6,936 nt of DNA from Chloroflexota bacterium (GCA_013694795.1 JACDBS010000067.1:1-6936), one strand, 5' to 3'. Positions 1 through 6,262 are shown, counted from the first letter of the stretch. Numbers and translations: made by a program. Notes: generated from the sequence alone by a model not told the origin.

Positions 1-615
1 TTCAACGAACCCGAGACGGCGTCCAGGGAGCCGTTCGACATCAAGGTCATCTACGAGAACGTTCGCTATACGCTCGACACGCTGGACGAGATCCCGGGCA
101 TCCCCGGACCGAAGTTCGTCTTCGCCCACCTGCTCATCCCGCACGACCCCTACGTGTTCGACACGGATGGCTCCTTCATGGATGCCCGGCAGGTGGCTGG
201 GCAGGGCATCGTGGACAGTTACCGACGGCAACTTCAGTACGCCAATGCGCGGATGCTCCACCTGGTGGATCGCATCAACGCCACAGCCGGCGAGGACGCG
301 GTGATCATGCTTCAGGCCGATGAGGGTCCGTTCCCGGCCCGCTACCAGGCCGACGCATGGCGCTTCGACTGGCGTGACGCGACCGATGAGGAGCTGGAGG
401 AGAAGTTCGGCATTCTGTTCGCGATGCGCGTGCCGGGAGCCGACCTCGAGGCCGAGGGCCTGCACGACGCCATCACCCCGGTGAACGCGTTCCGGATCAT
501 CTTCAACGCCCGGTTTGGGACCGATCTTCCCCTGCTCCCCGACCGCATCTGGGCGCACGAGGACCTCTACCACTTCTACGACTTCTTCGAAATCACCGAT
601 CGGCTTCACCGATGA
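1..615 (+). CDS. Sulfatase-like (alkaline phosphatase superfamily) protein, C-terminal part
   Basis: The reading frame is open from base 1 to a TGA at 613-615, so this is the C-terminal 204 residues of a gene that begins outside the window. A GTG at 154 is only an internal valine, because clear family sequence lies before it. Visible blocks are FVFAHLLIPHDPYVFD (about residues 40-55, with the substrate/metal-side His of LtaS-like enzymes), DSYRRQLQYANARMLHLVDRI, LQADEGPFP (about 105-113) and ITPVNAFRIIFN followed by TDLPLLPDR near the end. These match, from memory, sulfatase-like/LTA-synthase-like membrane proteins acting outside the membrane on envelope phospho-glycans or lipids. The substrate is unknown. 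The canonical metal-binding Asp-His-Gly reads Asp-Glu-Gly here (Glu at residue 108). It is tandem with a related gene downstream, probably one operon. The superfamily call is fairly sure; the function is not. Confidence 0.8.
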   Translation, partial: FNEPETASREPFDIKVIYENVRYTLDTLDEIPGIPGPKFVFAHLLIPHDPYVFDTDGSFMDARQVAGQGIVDSYRRQLQYANARMLHLVDRINATAGEDAVIMLQADEGPFPARYQADAWRFDWRDATDEELEEKFGILFAMRVPGADLEAEGLHDAITPVNAFRIIFNARFGTDLPLLPDRIWAHEDLYHFYDFFEITDRLHR

Positions 616-658
616 GGTTGAGCTGAGCGCGCGACTGATCCGACGCAAGTCCTTCGAC

Positions 659-2125
659 GTGCTCGGTGCTGCTCATCCGGTGGCGCTGGCGATCGCCTGG
701 GTCATCTCCGTCTACGCGACGACCGGCACCCCGGCGTGGGCACTGTGGAGACCGCTCATCATCGTCGGTGCCACCGTGGCGACAGTCCATCTCATCGCCG
801 CGATGCTTTCGCGCCGACCGGCACTCGCTGCCCTCGCCACTTCCGCGGGTGCCATGTTCGCGGCCGGCCTCTGGCAGCTCGGAGTCTTGCTCGCCGTGCC
901 GACGGTGGTCTGGCTTGCGGACATTGCCTTCTCGCGCTGGTCCTTCTGGAGGCCGTGGACCTTCGGCAGCGACGTCGGACGACGAGCGTCGGCCGCCACC
1001 GGGGCCGTAAGCCTTGCGTTCCTGGGACTCGCTGTCTGGCAGGCGGCCACCGATGGCGCCTTCTGGGATGTGCCGCGAGTGACCGGCGCGACAGCCGAAT
1101 CTCAGCCCGGTGCGCCGGACATCTATGTCGTCATGCTGGATGGGTACCCACGCGCGGATGTCCTGAGTTCGCGATTCGGGATCGATAACAGTGCGTTCCT
1201 CGGCGAGCTCGAGGCCAGGGGCTTCGACGTCGCAGCCGACAGCCGGTCCAACTACTCGATCACGTGGATGACGCTGGCCTCGGTGTTCCAGATGGAATAC
1301 CCACAGCAGCTCCCAGAGCTCTCCGGCATCCCGCAGAAAGGTCCTGAGCAGTACCGGGTCTTCGGCCGTCTGGTGAATGATTCCCCCGCACTCGCGGAGC
1401 TGAGAAGCTCCGGATACCAGATTGCCAGCAGCCCCTCCGCATTCTCCGAGCTGGACCTCGTGAGCGCCGACCTGGCGTATCCGACGGTCGGTCGTACGTG
1501 GTTCGAGACCGAGCTTGTCGCGGAGAGTCCCCTGTCCGACCTCTTTTCCGGGATCGTGCGGGCGTGGGCTAGCACAGAACGCCGATTGGCGGTCGAGGTC
1601 GGACTCGACCGCCTCTCGGAAGTCGCCACGCGCCAGGATGCGACCCCCGTCTTCATGTTCAATCACATCTTCAGTCCGCACCCGCCGTTCGTCGACCGCG
1701 CGGACGGCTCCATTCGGCCACTCCCTCCGTGCTATCCGAGCTCCTGCCTGCTATTCGAGTCGAATCCCGGGCGCCTCGGGTTTTCGCCGGAGGAGTACGC
1801 CGCGGCCCTTGAAGGACAGATCACGCACCTGAATGGACAGCTCCTGGCTGCCATCGATGAAGTGATCCAGGCGCGACCAGATGCGGCGATCATCCTCCTT
1901 TCGGATCACGGCACGCGCCATAGCCTCCGTGCCGATGCTGCCGAGGCGACGCGGAATTTCTTCGCGGCACGCACGCCAGAATTCCCAGCCCTGTTCGGCG
2001 AGCAGCCGAGCACGGTCAACCTGCTGCCGACGCTGCTGAACGCCTACCTCAAAACTGACTTCCCTCTTCACCCGTTCAAAGCCTGGGTTTCGTACGGCTA
2101 CCCGTTGCAGCTTGAGGCTCAGTAG
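659..2125 (+). CDS. Membrane-anchored sulfatase/LtaS-like hydrolase or transferase
   Basis: With the GTG start at 659 the protein has 488 residues. The N-terminal part has about four or five membrane segments (roughly 4-20, 32-50, 55-71, 74-91, 112-130). An alkaline-phosphatase-superfamily domain follows, probably facing outward. Metal and active-site motifs are visible in order: DIYVVMLDGY (metal Asp161), SNYSITWMTLAS (likely nucleophile Thr202), FNHIFSPHPPFV (His341) and LLSDHGTRHS (Asp416-His417). Such proteins transfer or cleave phospho-groups on lipids or glycans; the substrate here cannot be told. The start is uncertain. GTG 659 is the only ATG/GTG/TTG between the upstream stop and the first membrane helix, but it lacks a Shine-Dalgarno and drops a basic stretch (ARLIRRK) expected before a helix. 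CTG 623 has GAGG five bases upstream. TTG 515 would overlap the previous gene by about 100 bases with Ser/Thr-rich shadow sequence. Its stop overlaps the convergent gene by 7 bp. Confidence 0.85.
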   Translation: MLGAAHPVALAIAWVISVYATTGTPAWALWRPLIIVGATVATVHLIAAMLSRRPALAALATSAGAMFAAGLWQLGVLLAVPTVVWLADIAFSRWSFWRPWTFGSDVGRRASAATGAVSLAFLGLAVWQAATDGAFWDVPRVTGATAESQPGAPDIYVVMLDGYPRADVLSSRFGIDNSAFLGELEARGFDVAADSRSNYSITWMTLASVFQMEYPQQLPELSGIPQKGPEQYRVFGRLVNDSPALAELRSSGYQIASSPSAFSELDLVSADLAYPTVGRTWFETELVAESPLSDLFSGIVRAWASTERRLAVEVGLDRLSEVATRQDATPVFMFNHIFSPHPPFVDRADGSIRPLPPCYPSSCLLFESNPGRLGFSPEEYAAALEGQITHLNGQLLAAIDEVIQARPDAAIILLSDHGTRHSLRADAAEATRNFFAARTPEFPALFGEQPSTVNLLPTLLNAYLKTDFPLHPFKAWVSYGYPLQLEAQ

Positions 2126-3753
2126 GCGGTCGCGAGCACCGCGCGTTCGGCGAGGGCGATCGGCAGGCCGCCCGAGGAAGTGATGCCGTCGTGGAAGGCG
2201 CGCAGCGCATCGGTGTCGGATGAGCCGCGCTTCGCGAAGAAGGCCTCGCGAATCCGGACGATCTCAAGGCAGCCCGTCAGGTAGGACGATGCCTGGGTCG
2301 GCCAGGCACAGTAGCGCGTGACCTCGGCCTTCGCGGTCGGCTCGGTCAGGCCGGTCTTCGTGGTCATGAAGGTGACCGCCTCGTCCCAGGTCATCTCGCC
2401 CATGTGGAGGCTGGTGTCGACCACGATCCGCGCCGCGCGGAAGATGGTGGCCTCGTACTGGTTCATCTCGTGGCGCAGATCGGTGAAGAAGCCCTGCTCG
2501 CGCATCATCCGTTCGGCGTAGAGCGCCCAGCCCTCGCTGAAGTACGGCGTGCGGTAGACCTGTCGCAGGCGGGACGGGTTGGCCTTCGACATGACCAGGT
2601 GCCAGTGATGACCGGGATAGGCCTCGTGCACGGCGGTGGTCGGGATGCCCGGGTAGGAGTTCGAGGCGAGTCGCTTCTGGATCTCGTCCTCGGAGGCACC
2701 GTCCGGCGGGAACGGCACGAAGAAGTGGCCCAGCATCTTGTCGCTGAACGGAGGCGGCTGCATGTAGCTCGCGACCGCCAGCACCGGACGTTGGAACGGC
2801 GGCGAGGGCACGACCGCGCACTCCTCGCCGTCGGGGAATGACACCAGCTTCTGTTCGCGCAGGAAGACACGCGCGCGCTCGGTCCAGTCCTCGTAGCCGA
2901 TGCGCATCTCTTCCGGCGTGCGCGGGTGATCCTCGTTGAGCTCGTCGAGGACCCGCTTCCAGTCGTCCGTGCCCCGCAGCTCGCGGGCGCAGCGGGTCAG
3001 TTCCAGCGCCAGCTCGTCATAGGCTCTCTGGCCCTTCTCGCGCAGCTCCCTGGCGCCAAAGCCGAGCAGCTCCTTCTGCCGCAGCAGCGCGGAGTAACGC
3101 TCCTCGCCCAGCTGGTAGTCGCCCCTGGCGTCCGGCCGCATCTCCTCGAGGAAGGCGACGTAGCCCTCATAGGCCGATGCCGCCGCCTCCCCGGCGTCGG
3201 CCAGCTTCGCGCGTTGCGCGTCCTCATCGGTCTGAGCGGGCAGGATTTCGCGCACGTATCGGGCTCCAGCGCGAGCCTGGTTCGCCGCTCGTTCCAGGAA
3301 GATGGCCGGCACCATCTCCGGCCGCAGGTTGCGCCTGCCGTCCTCCAGGTTGCCGGGGATGAGCTTCATGCGCGCGACGGCCGCATCCACCAGCTCGTCC
3401 ATCGGTCGCAATCGGTGCAGGAAGAGGCTGAAGATGCCGCTCATGCCGGGGTTCAAGTAAGCGTCCGGCTGGCGACGCCAGACCTCGAAGTCGTCCACGA
3501 TCTGGCGTCCTCGCAGGATGCTGATCACCAGGTCCCGGTCGATCTGTTCGTCGAAGCTGAGACTGCCTTCGGCGACGGCGCGGTATCGCTGGAGCCACTG
3601 CGTGTCCGTGGTGCTGCGCCGCTCGAAGGCCGACTCCGAGAGATCGTCGAGCTGCTCGTCGTACTCGGTCAGGCCCAGGCCGCTGGCCCGCACGGGCGAA
3701 TCGGCGAACTCGGCGTCGAGGAACTCGGTGGTCAGCTCGGCGAAGGACGGCAT
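2119..3753 (-). CDS. DUF885 family protein, putative metallopeptidase-like hydrolase
   Basis: This is a 544-residue protein, close to the usual DUF885 length. Key motifs are AVHEAYPGHHWH, with His376-Glu377 and His382-His383, and FSEGWALYAERMM, with Glu407 and Glu414. That pair resembles the metal-binding helix and downstream glutamate of zinc peptidases. The N-terminal two thirds is mostly charged, helical sequence with no signal peptide or membrane segment, so a cytoplasmic location is likely. The family is annotated as a putative peptidase, but its substrates are largely undefined. The ATG at 3753 is chosen because AAGAGG (3760-3765) sits six bases upstream. The stop codon overlaps the end of the convergent sulfatase-like gene by 7 bp. 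A 249-bp gap separates it from asd, so it probably has its own promoter. The family assignment is confident; peptidase activity is inferred. Confidence 0.9.
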   Translation of the reverse strand: MPSFAELTTEFLDAEFADSPVRASGLGLTEYDEQLDDLSESAFERRSTTDTQWLQRYRAVAEGSLSFDEQIDRDLVISILRGRQIVDDFEVWRRQPDAYLNPGMSGIFSLFLHRLRPMDELVDAAVARMKLIPGNLEDGRRNLRPEMVPAIFLERAANQARAGARYVREILPAQTDEDAQRAKLADAGEAAASAYEGYVAFLEEMRPDARGDYQLGEERYSALLRQKELLGFGARELREKGQRAYDELALELTRCARELRGTDDWKRVLDELNEDHPRTPEEMRIGYEDWTERARVFLREQKLVSFPDGEECAVVPSPPFQRPVLAVASYMQPPPFSDKMLGHFFVPFPPDGASEDEIQKRLASNSYPGIPTTAVHEAYPGHHWHLVMSKANPSRLRQVYRTPYFSEGWALYAERMMREQGFFTDLRHEMNQYEATIFRAARIVVDTSLHMGEMTWDEAVTFMTTKTGLTEPTAKAEVTRYCAWPTQASSYLTGCLEIVRIREAFFAKRGSSDTDALRAFHDGITSSGGLPIALAERAVLATAY

Positions 3754-3759
3754 GGATGA

Positions 3760-3765
3760 CCTCTT
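3760..3765 (-). promoter_or_regulatory. Shine-Dalgarno of the DUF885 gene
   Basis: On the minus strand AAGAGG lies six bases before the ATG at 3753, near-ideal spacing. It fixes the start. It is the clearest ribosome-binding site ahead of any gene in this window. Confidence 0.7.
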
Positions 3766-3782
3766 GTTCGGCTCGGGGTCGC

Positions 3783-3986
3783 TCAGTCTAGACCGACGAC
3801 CCGCTCCACGGGGCTAATGACCAAGGAGCCCGACCTCTGGTGCGAATTTCCCGCACCACGGGCCACTTCGCGGCTGAGCCCCGTGCGTTGCCTCGTTCGT
3901 TGGTCGATAGCCCCGCGGTACGGGTCAAGCGCTCCGGGACCGACGATCTCGAGCACCGTGCCCGTCCGGCGCGCGGAAATGGCCAT
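3783..3986 (-). CDS. Doubtful small ORF, 67 residues, between asd and DUF885
   Basis: This frame lies in the intergenic gap rather than opposite a known gene. It starts with ATG 16 bases after the asd stop and ends in a TGA overlapping the putative -10 region of the next gene. The product is basic and has no motif I recognise. By my count about three quarters of codons end in G or C; the first 17 codons look more like real genes than the rest. A G-rich stretch precedes the ATG, but there is no proper Shine-Dalgarno. The same bases contain strong nested inverted repeats, which is an alternative explanation. It is probably not a gene. Confidence 0.15.
   Translation of the reverse strand: MAISARRTGTVLEIVGPGALDPYRGAIDQRTRQRTGLSREVARGAGNSHQRSGSLVISPVERVVGLD
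3785..3790 (-). promoter_or_regulatory. Possible -10 box (TAGACT) for the DUF885 gene
   Basis: TAGACT on the minus strand fits the TANNNT pattern. It would start a transcript with a leader of roughly 25 bases that includes the Shine-Dalgarno. No convincing -35 hexamer is visible 16-18 bases further upstream. The same nine bases, CTAGACTGA, recur just before the gene at 6272. It overlaps the palindromic GTCTAGAC, so a chance match is possible. Confidence 0.3.
3807..3885. other. Nested inverted repeats, candidate structured RNA or regulatory element
   Basis: Three pairs of complementary arms are nested. The outer is CACGGGGCT at 3807-3815 with AGCCCCGTG at 3877-3885 (9 bp, perfect). The middle is GCCCG at 3828-3832 with CGGGC at 3859-3863. 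The inner is TGGTGCG at 3838-3844 with CGCACCA at 3852-3858 (7 bp, 7-base loop AATTTCC). The middle and inner stems stack with a five-base bulge on one side only. No U-run follows on either strand, so it is not a classic terminator. I recognise no known riboswitch, tRNA, SRP RNA or 6S core in it. It lies between the asd 3' end and the DUF885 promoter region and could act on either strand, or be a protein-binding site. Confidence 0.35.
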
Positions 3987-3989
3987 CCG

Positions 3990-4014
3990 CCGCCCCGGGC
4001 AATCACCGGGGCGG
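3990..4014 (-). terminator. GC hairpin spanning the asd stop codon
   Basis: CCGCCCCGG (3990-3998) and CCGGGGCGG (4006-4014) form a perfect 9-bp stem with a seven-base loop, and the asd TGA (4003-4005) lies in that loop. It sits where a terminator or 3'-protecting hairpin belongs. There is no U-tract after it on the minus strand, so intrinsic termination would be atypical. It could instead slow exonucleases or simply be GC-rich coding sequence that happens to pair. Confidence 0.35.
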
Positions 4015-5052
4015 TGGAAGAAGTCGACCGAATCGATCCGGATCGGCCGCGACGGCCGATTGGATGGCGTTGAGCGCGGCGCCCTTGCGCAGGTTGTCGC
4101 TGCTCACCCAAAGGGCAAAGCCACGATCACGGCCGGGAATGGCACGCAGCCGGCCGACGAGCACGGGGTCGCGGCCCTCGATGTCCAGCGGCATGGGATG
4201 ACGCTCCGAGCCATCCGCTGGTCGGTATTCCAGGCCGGGTGCGCGGCGGAGAGCGGCCTCCAGCTCCCCGATGGTGGTCTGCCGCTCGGTGCGGATGTGA
4301 AGGGCGGCCGAATGTCCGGTGTGCACGGGCACGCGCACGGTGGTCGCCGCGACATCAAGCGAAGGCAGCTCCAGGATCTTTCGCAGTTCGGCGTGGATCT
4401 TGTTCTCCTCGCCCGACCAGCCGGCGTCGTCCAGCACGTCGATCTGCGGAACCACCGAATCCGCAATCCGTCCGTGGAATGGCGAATCGGCGGCGCGATC
4501 ACGATGGGACGTGCCGCGCTCCGCCTCGAAGGCGTCCACGCCCGTGCGGCCGGCGCCGCTCACCGCCTGGTAGCTCGCCAGATCCACGGATTCGAGGCCG
4601 GCGAGGTCACGGATCGGCGCCAGGGCAACCACCACGGCGGCGGTGGTGCAGTTCGGGTTGGCGATCAGGTTGCCGCGTCGGTTTCGGGCGGCATGCGCGT
4701 TGGCTTCGGGGACCACCAGTGGAACGTCATCGGCAAGTCGGAAGGCGCTCGAGTTGTCGACCACCAATGGCACCGATACACCGGGCCCGGCCATGATCTC
4801 GCGGCTCTGCGGACCGTCGACGGCCAGGAACAGCACATCCAGCTCGCGCGCACGTTCATCGGTCAGGACATGCACGGGCACCGATGCGCCGCGGTACTCG
4901 ACCGTGTTGCCCTCCTCGTGTCCGAAGGCGCGGAGGCACTCGGCCGGCAGGGCGGCATCGGCGAGGATGGAGCAGAAGACGCCGCCGACCATCCCGCGAG
5001 CACCTGCGACGCCGACCGTCGGCCAGCTGGAGAGTGCCTCGGTCGAGTTCAC
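4003..5052 (-). CDS. asd: Aspartate-semialdehyde dehydrogenase
   Basis: The enzyme reduces aspartyl-4-phosphate to aspartate-4-semialdehyde with NADPH in the cytoplasm, the branch point to lysine/diaminopimelate and to threonine/methionine. Residue numbers are from the GTG at 5052 (349 aa). Seen in order: nucleotide-binding GARGMVGG near residue 18, VDNSSAFR near 99, the active-site Cys135 in NPNCTTAA, QAVSGAGRTGVDAFE, the WSGEENKIHAELRKIL helix, and catalytic His247 in HTGHSAAL. All expected catalytic residues are present. The frame is open to another GTG at 5088, which adds 12 residues with no Shine-Dalgarno. I prefer 5052 because TATCGT lies six bases before it, as at hom, and because the N-terminus and Cys135 then sit at usual positions. 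It follows hom on the same strand after a gap of about 200 bp. The family is certain; the start is not. Confidence 0.95.
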   Translation of the reverse strand: MNSTEALSSWPTVGVAGARGMVGGVFCSILADAALPAECLRAFGHEEGNTVEYRGASVPVHVLTDERARELDVLFLAVDGPQSREIMAGPGVSVPLVVDNSSAFRLADDVPLVVPEANAHAARNRRGNLIANPNCTTAAVVVALAPIRDLAGLESVDLASYQAVSGAGRTGVDAFEAERGTSHRDRAADSPFHGRIADSVVPQIDVLDDAGWSGEENKIHAELRKILELPSLDVAATTVRVPVHTGHSAALHIRTERQTTIGELEAALRRAPGLEYRPADGSERHPMPLDIEGRDPVLVGRLRAIPGRDRGFALWVSSDNLRKGAALNAIQSAVAADPDRFGRLLPPPR

Positions 5053-5058
5053 ATCGGG

Positions 5059-5064
5059 ACGATA
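5059..5064 (-). promoter_or_regulatory. Possible leaderless -10 box (TATCGT) for asd
   Basis: On the minus strand TATCGT is followed by six bases and then GTG (5050-5052). The geometry equals TAGAAT-6-ATG at hom. If real, asd has its own leaderless promoter inside what the longer frame would call its first codons. No -35 match was identified. Confidence 0.3.
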
Positions 5065-5088
5065 CCCGAGATCGGCGCCGACGGACAC

Positions 5089-5271
5089 GCTGATCGCTGA
5101 TGCGCCACTCTCATCGGCACTAATCGGAGGAGACGTCAGATGCGGCGTGCTTGTGCTGATGGGAATGGCAGATGAGCCTCACCGGAGCTGCTGCGCTGCC
5201 GCGGCTGGCATTGGAGCTGCGCCGAGGAATAGCGGCACCGCGAGCGCTGCTGGTGTCAGCACAAGGGCCAC
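5089..5271. other. Gap between hom and asd with two tiny unproven frames
   Basis: This 183-bp stretch has no gene I can support. On the minus strand a 30-codon frame (5179-5271) begins with GTG directly after the hom TGA, in the same frame, and encodes an Ala/Leu/Pro-rich hydrophobic peptide. Its codon endings are less GC-biased than those of the real genes. On the plus strand GGAGGAG (5126-5132) stands seven bases before an ATG at 5140 that opens an 11-residue frame (MRRACADGNGR, stop 5173-5175). Its TGA overlaps another ATG at 5172, whose frame runs antisense into hom. No known attenuator or riboswitch was recognised. Confidence 0.35.
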
Positions 5272-6186
5272 TCACCGCTTGCCGAACAGGATCGGACGCT
5301 CGCCGGCCACCAGGCGCGCGAGGTCGGCGTACACCGCGCCGGCCGTCACGCGTCCGCCGGCGCCGGGACCCCAGATGCGGAAGACACCGGCATCGCGGAC
5401 GGTGATCTCGAGGACATTCTCGATGCCCGCCGCCCGAGCAAGGGGATCGGCTGGGTCGATCGGCATCGGCGACACGGTCATGGCGTCACTCGTGGCCTCG
5501 GCCACCAGGCGGATGGTGTCCCCCGCGGAAACCTCCGTCCCTACGATCCCGGACGTGGCCACCTCGCGCTCGGGTCGCCACTTGCCCCACGCCACCGAGG
5601 CGAGGATGGCCAGCTTCTGGGCGGCGTCGCGGCCGTCCACGTCGAAGCTCGGATCGGCCTCCGCGTAGCCGGCCTCCTGGGCCTCGCGCAGTGCTTCACC
5701 GTAGCTCCGCCCGGTGCCCATTGCCGACAGGATGTAGGTTGTGGTGGCGTTCACGATGCCGCGCAGGCTCTCGACTGCGCCGGTCGCGGCGAGGTGCGTG
5801 ACCGTTTCAATCATGGGCGTGCCGCCTCCGACACTGGCGCTTCCGAGGAGCGCCGCCGTACGTCGCTCGGCCAGCTCCGCCAGCTCGGCGCCGTGGTTGG
5901 CGAGGAGCGCCTTGTTGGCCGTCACATAGGGCGTGCCACGATCCAGGGCTGACCGCGCCCACTCCCGTGGGCCGTCCAGGCCACCGGCCAGCTCTACCAC
6001 GACATCGGCGTGGAGGGCCTTCTCCGGAGAGACGATTTCGACGCCCTTCGGCAGGTTCGGCCGGGCCGGATTGCGGACGGCGACGCAGGCTAGGGTCAGC
6101 GGCAGCGGGCCATGGAGCACGAGCTCACCCAGCGCAGCACCCACCGTGCCCCAGCCGATGAGCCCCACGCGCAGCCGGTCAGTCAT
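5272..6186 (-). CDS. hom: Homoserine dehydrogenase, short form without ACT domain
   Basis: It reduces aspartate-4-semialdehyde to homoserine with NAD(P)H, committing carbon to threonine and methionine. The protein has 304 residues. Seen in order: Rossmann GLIGWGTVG (8-16), VTANKALL with Lys92, SASVGGGTPMIE (116-127), the homoserine-site loop VNATTTYIL (145-153; the family usually reads NGTTNYIL), and AEADPSFDVDGRDAAQK with Glu176, Asp187 and Lys191 matching the catalytic Glu/Asp/Lys. GPGAGGRVTAGAVYADL lies near the C-terminus. It stops right after the catalytic fold. Many bacterial enzymes have about 430 residues because of a C-terminal ACT domain that senses threonine, and this one has none. 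Direct threonine feedback is therefore unlikely, which is an inference. ATG 6186 is chosen because TAGAAT ends six bases before it, suggesting a leaderless mRNA; there is no Shine-Dalgarno. asd lies downstream on the same strand. Confidence 0.95.
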   Translation of the reverse strand: MTDRLRVGLIGWGTVGAALGELVLHGPLPLTLACVAVRNPARPNLPKGVEIVSPEKALHADVVVELAGGLDGPREWARSALDRGTPYVTANKALLANHGAELAELAERRTAALLGSASVGGGTPMIETVTHLAATGAVESLRGIVNATTTYILSAMGTGRSYGEALREAQEAGYAEADPSFDVDGRDAAQKLAILASVAWGKWRPEREVATSGIVGTEVSAGDTIRLVAEATSDAMTVSPMPIDPADPLARAAGIENVLEITVRDAGVFRIWGPGAGGRVTAGAVYADLARLVAGERPILFGKR

Positions 6187-6192
6187 CCGACG

Positions 6193-6198
6193 ATTCTA
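6193..6198 (-). promoter_or_regulatory. -10 box (TAGAAT) for leaderless hom
   Basis: TAGAAT differs from TATAAT at one base and ends six bases before the hom ATG, so transcription should begin at or next to the start codon. No Shine-Dalgarno is present, which agrees with leaderless translation. A -35 hexamer is not evident at 16-18 bp. Confidence 0.5.
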
Positions 6199-6256
6199 CG
6201 GGTGCCATGTCTTCCGTCTGACGATTCGGCCCCTCCGCCTTCGCAGCGATCGGCGC

Positions 6257-6262
6257 TAGACT
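6257..6262 (+). promoter_or_regulatory. -10 box (TAGACT) for the NTF2-like gene
   Basis: TAGACT ends nine bases before the ATG at 6272, so the predicted transcript has almost no leader. No Shine-Dalgarno is visible. It is divergent from the hom -10 box, with about 58 bp between the two hexamers. Confidence 0.45.

Larger units (their letters stand above)
3754..4002. other. Intergenic region between DUF885 gene and asd
   Basis: This 249-bp gap is the longest in the window. It contains the DUF885 Shine-Dalgarno and possible -10 box, the nested palindromes at 3807-3885, a weaker wobble-containing 7-bp stem (3917-3923 with 3956-3962), most of the asd-stop hairpin, and one doubtful 67-codon frame. 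I see no tRNA, transposon end or direct repeat array. Confidence 0.6.

Noticed and set aside
515..658. Upstream extension of the second sulfatase-like protein to TTG 515
   Set aside because: The added residues are Ser/Thr/Arg-rich, typical of the out-of-frame shadow of the preceding gene, and no ribosome-binding site precedes the TTG. The true start nevertheless remains uncertain.
593..1681. Long antisense open frame opposite the second sulfatase-like gene
   Set aside because: The product is Arg/Gly-rich without any motif. The plus strand holds a clear enzyme with all its motifs; long antisense frames are common in GC-rich genes.
2926..3759. Plus-strand open frame opposite the DUF885 gene
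   Set aside because: It mirrors the codon pattern of the real minus-strand gene and has no motif.
3785..3792. Palindrome GTCTAGAC as an operator or restriction-type site
   Set aside because: An isolated 8-bp palindrome is too short to support a specific claim; it overlaps the possible -10 box and is mentioned there.
3838..3858. tRNA T-arm-like hairpin (7-bp stem, 7-base loop)
   Set aside because: The loop AATTTCC lacks the TTCRANY pattern, and no acceptor, D or anticodon arm can be built around it.
3817..5100. Plus-strand open frame of 427 codons opposite asd
   Set aside because: The minus strand encodes a complete aspartate-semialdehyde dehydrogenase with catalytic Cys and His. The plus frame has no recognisable domain and spans the intergenic gap.
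4643..5668. Plus-strand open frame of 341 codons across asd and hom
   Set aside because: The translation is Ser/Ala/Arg-rich with low complexity and is antisense to two well-supported enzymes.
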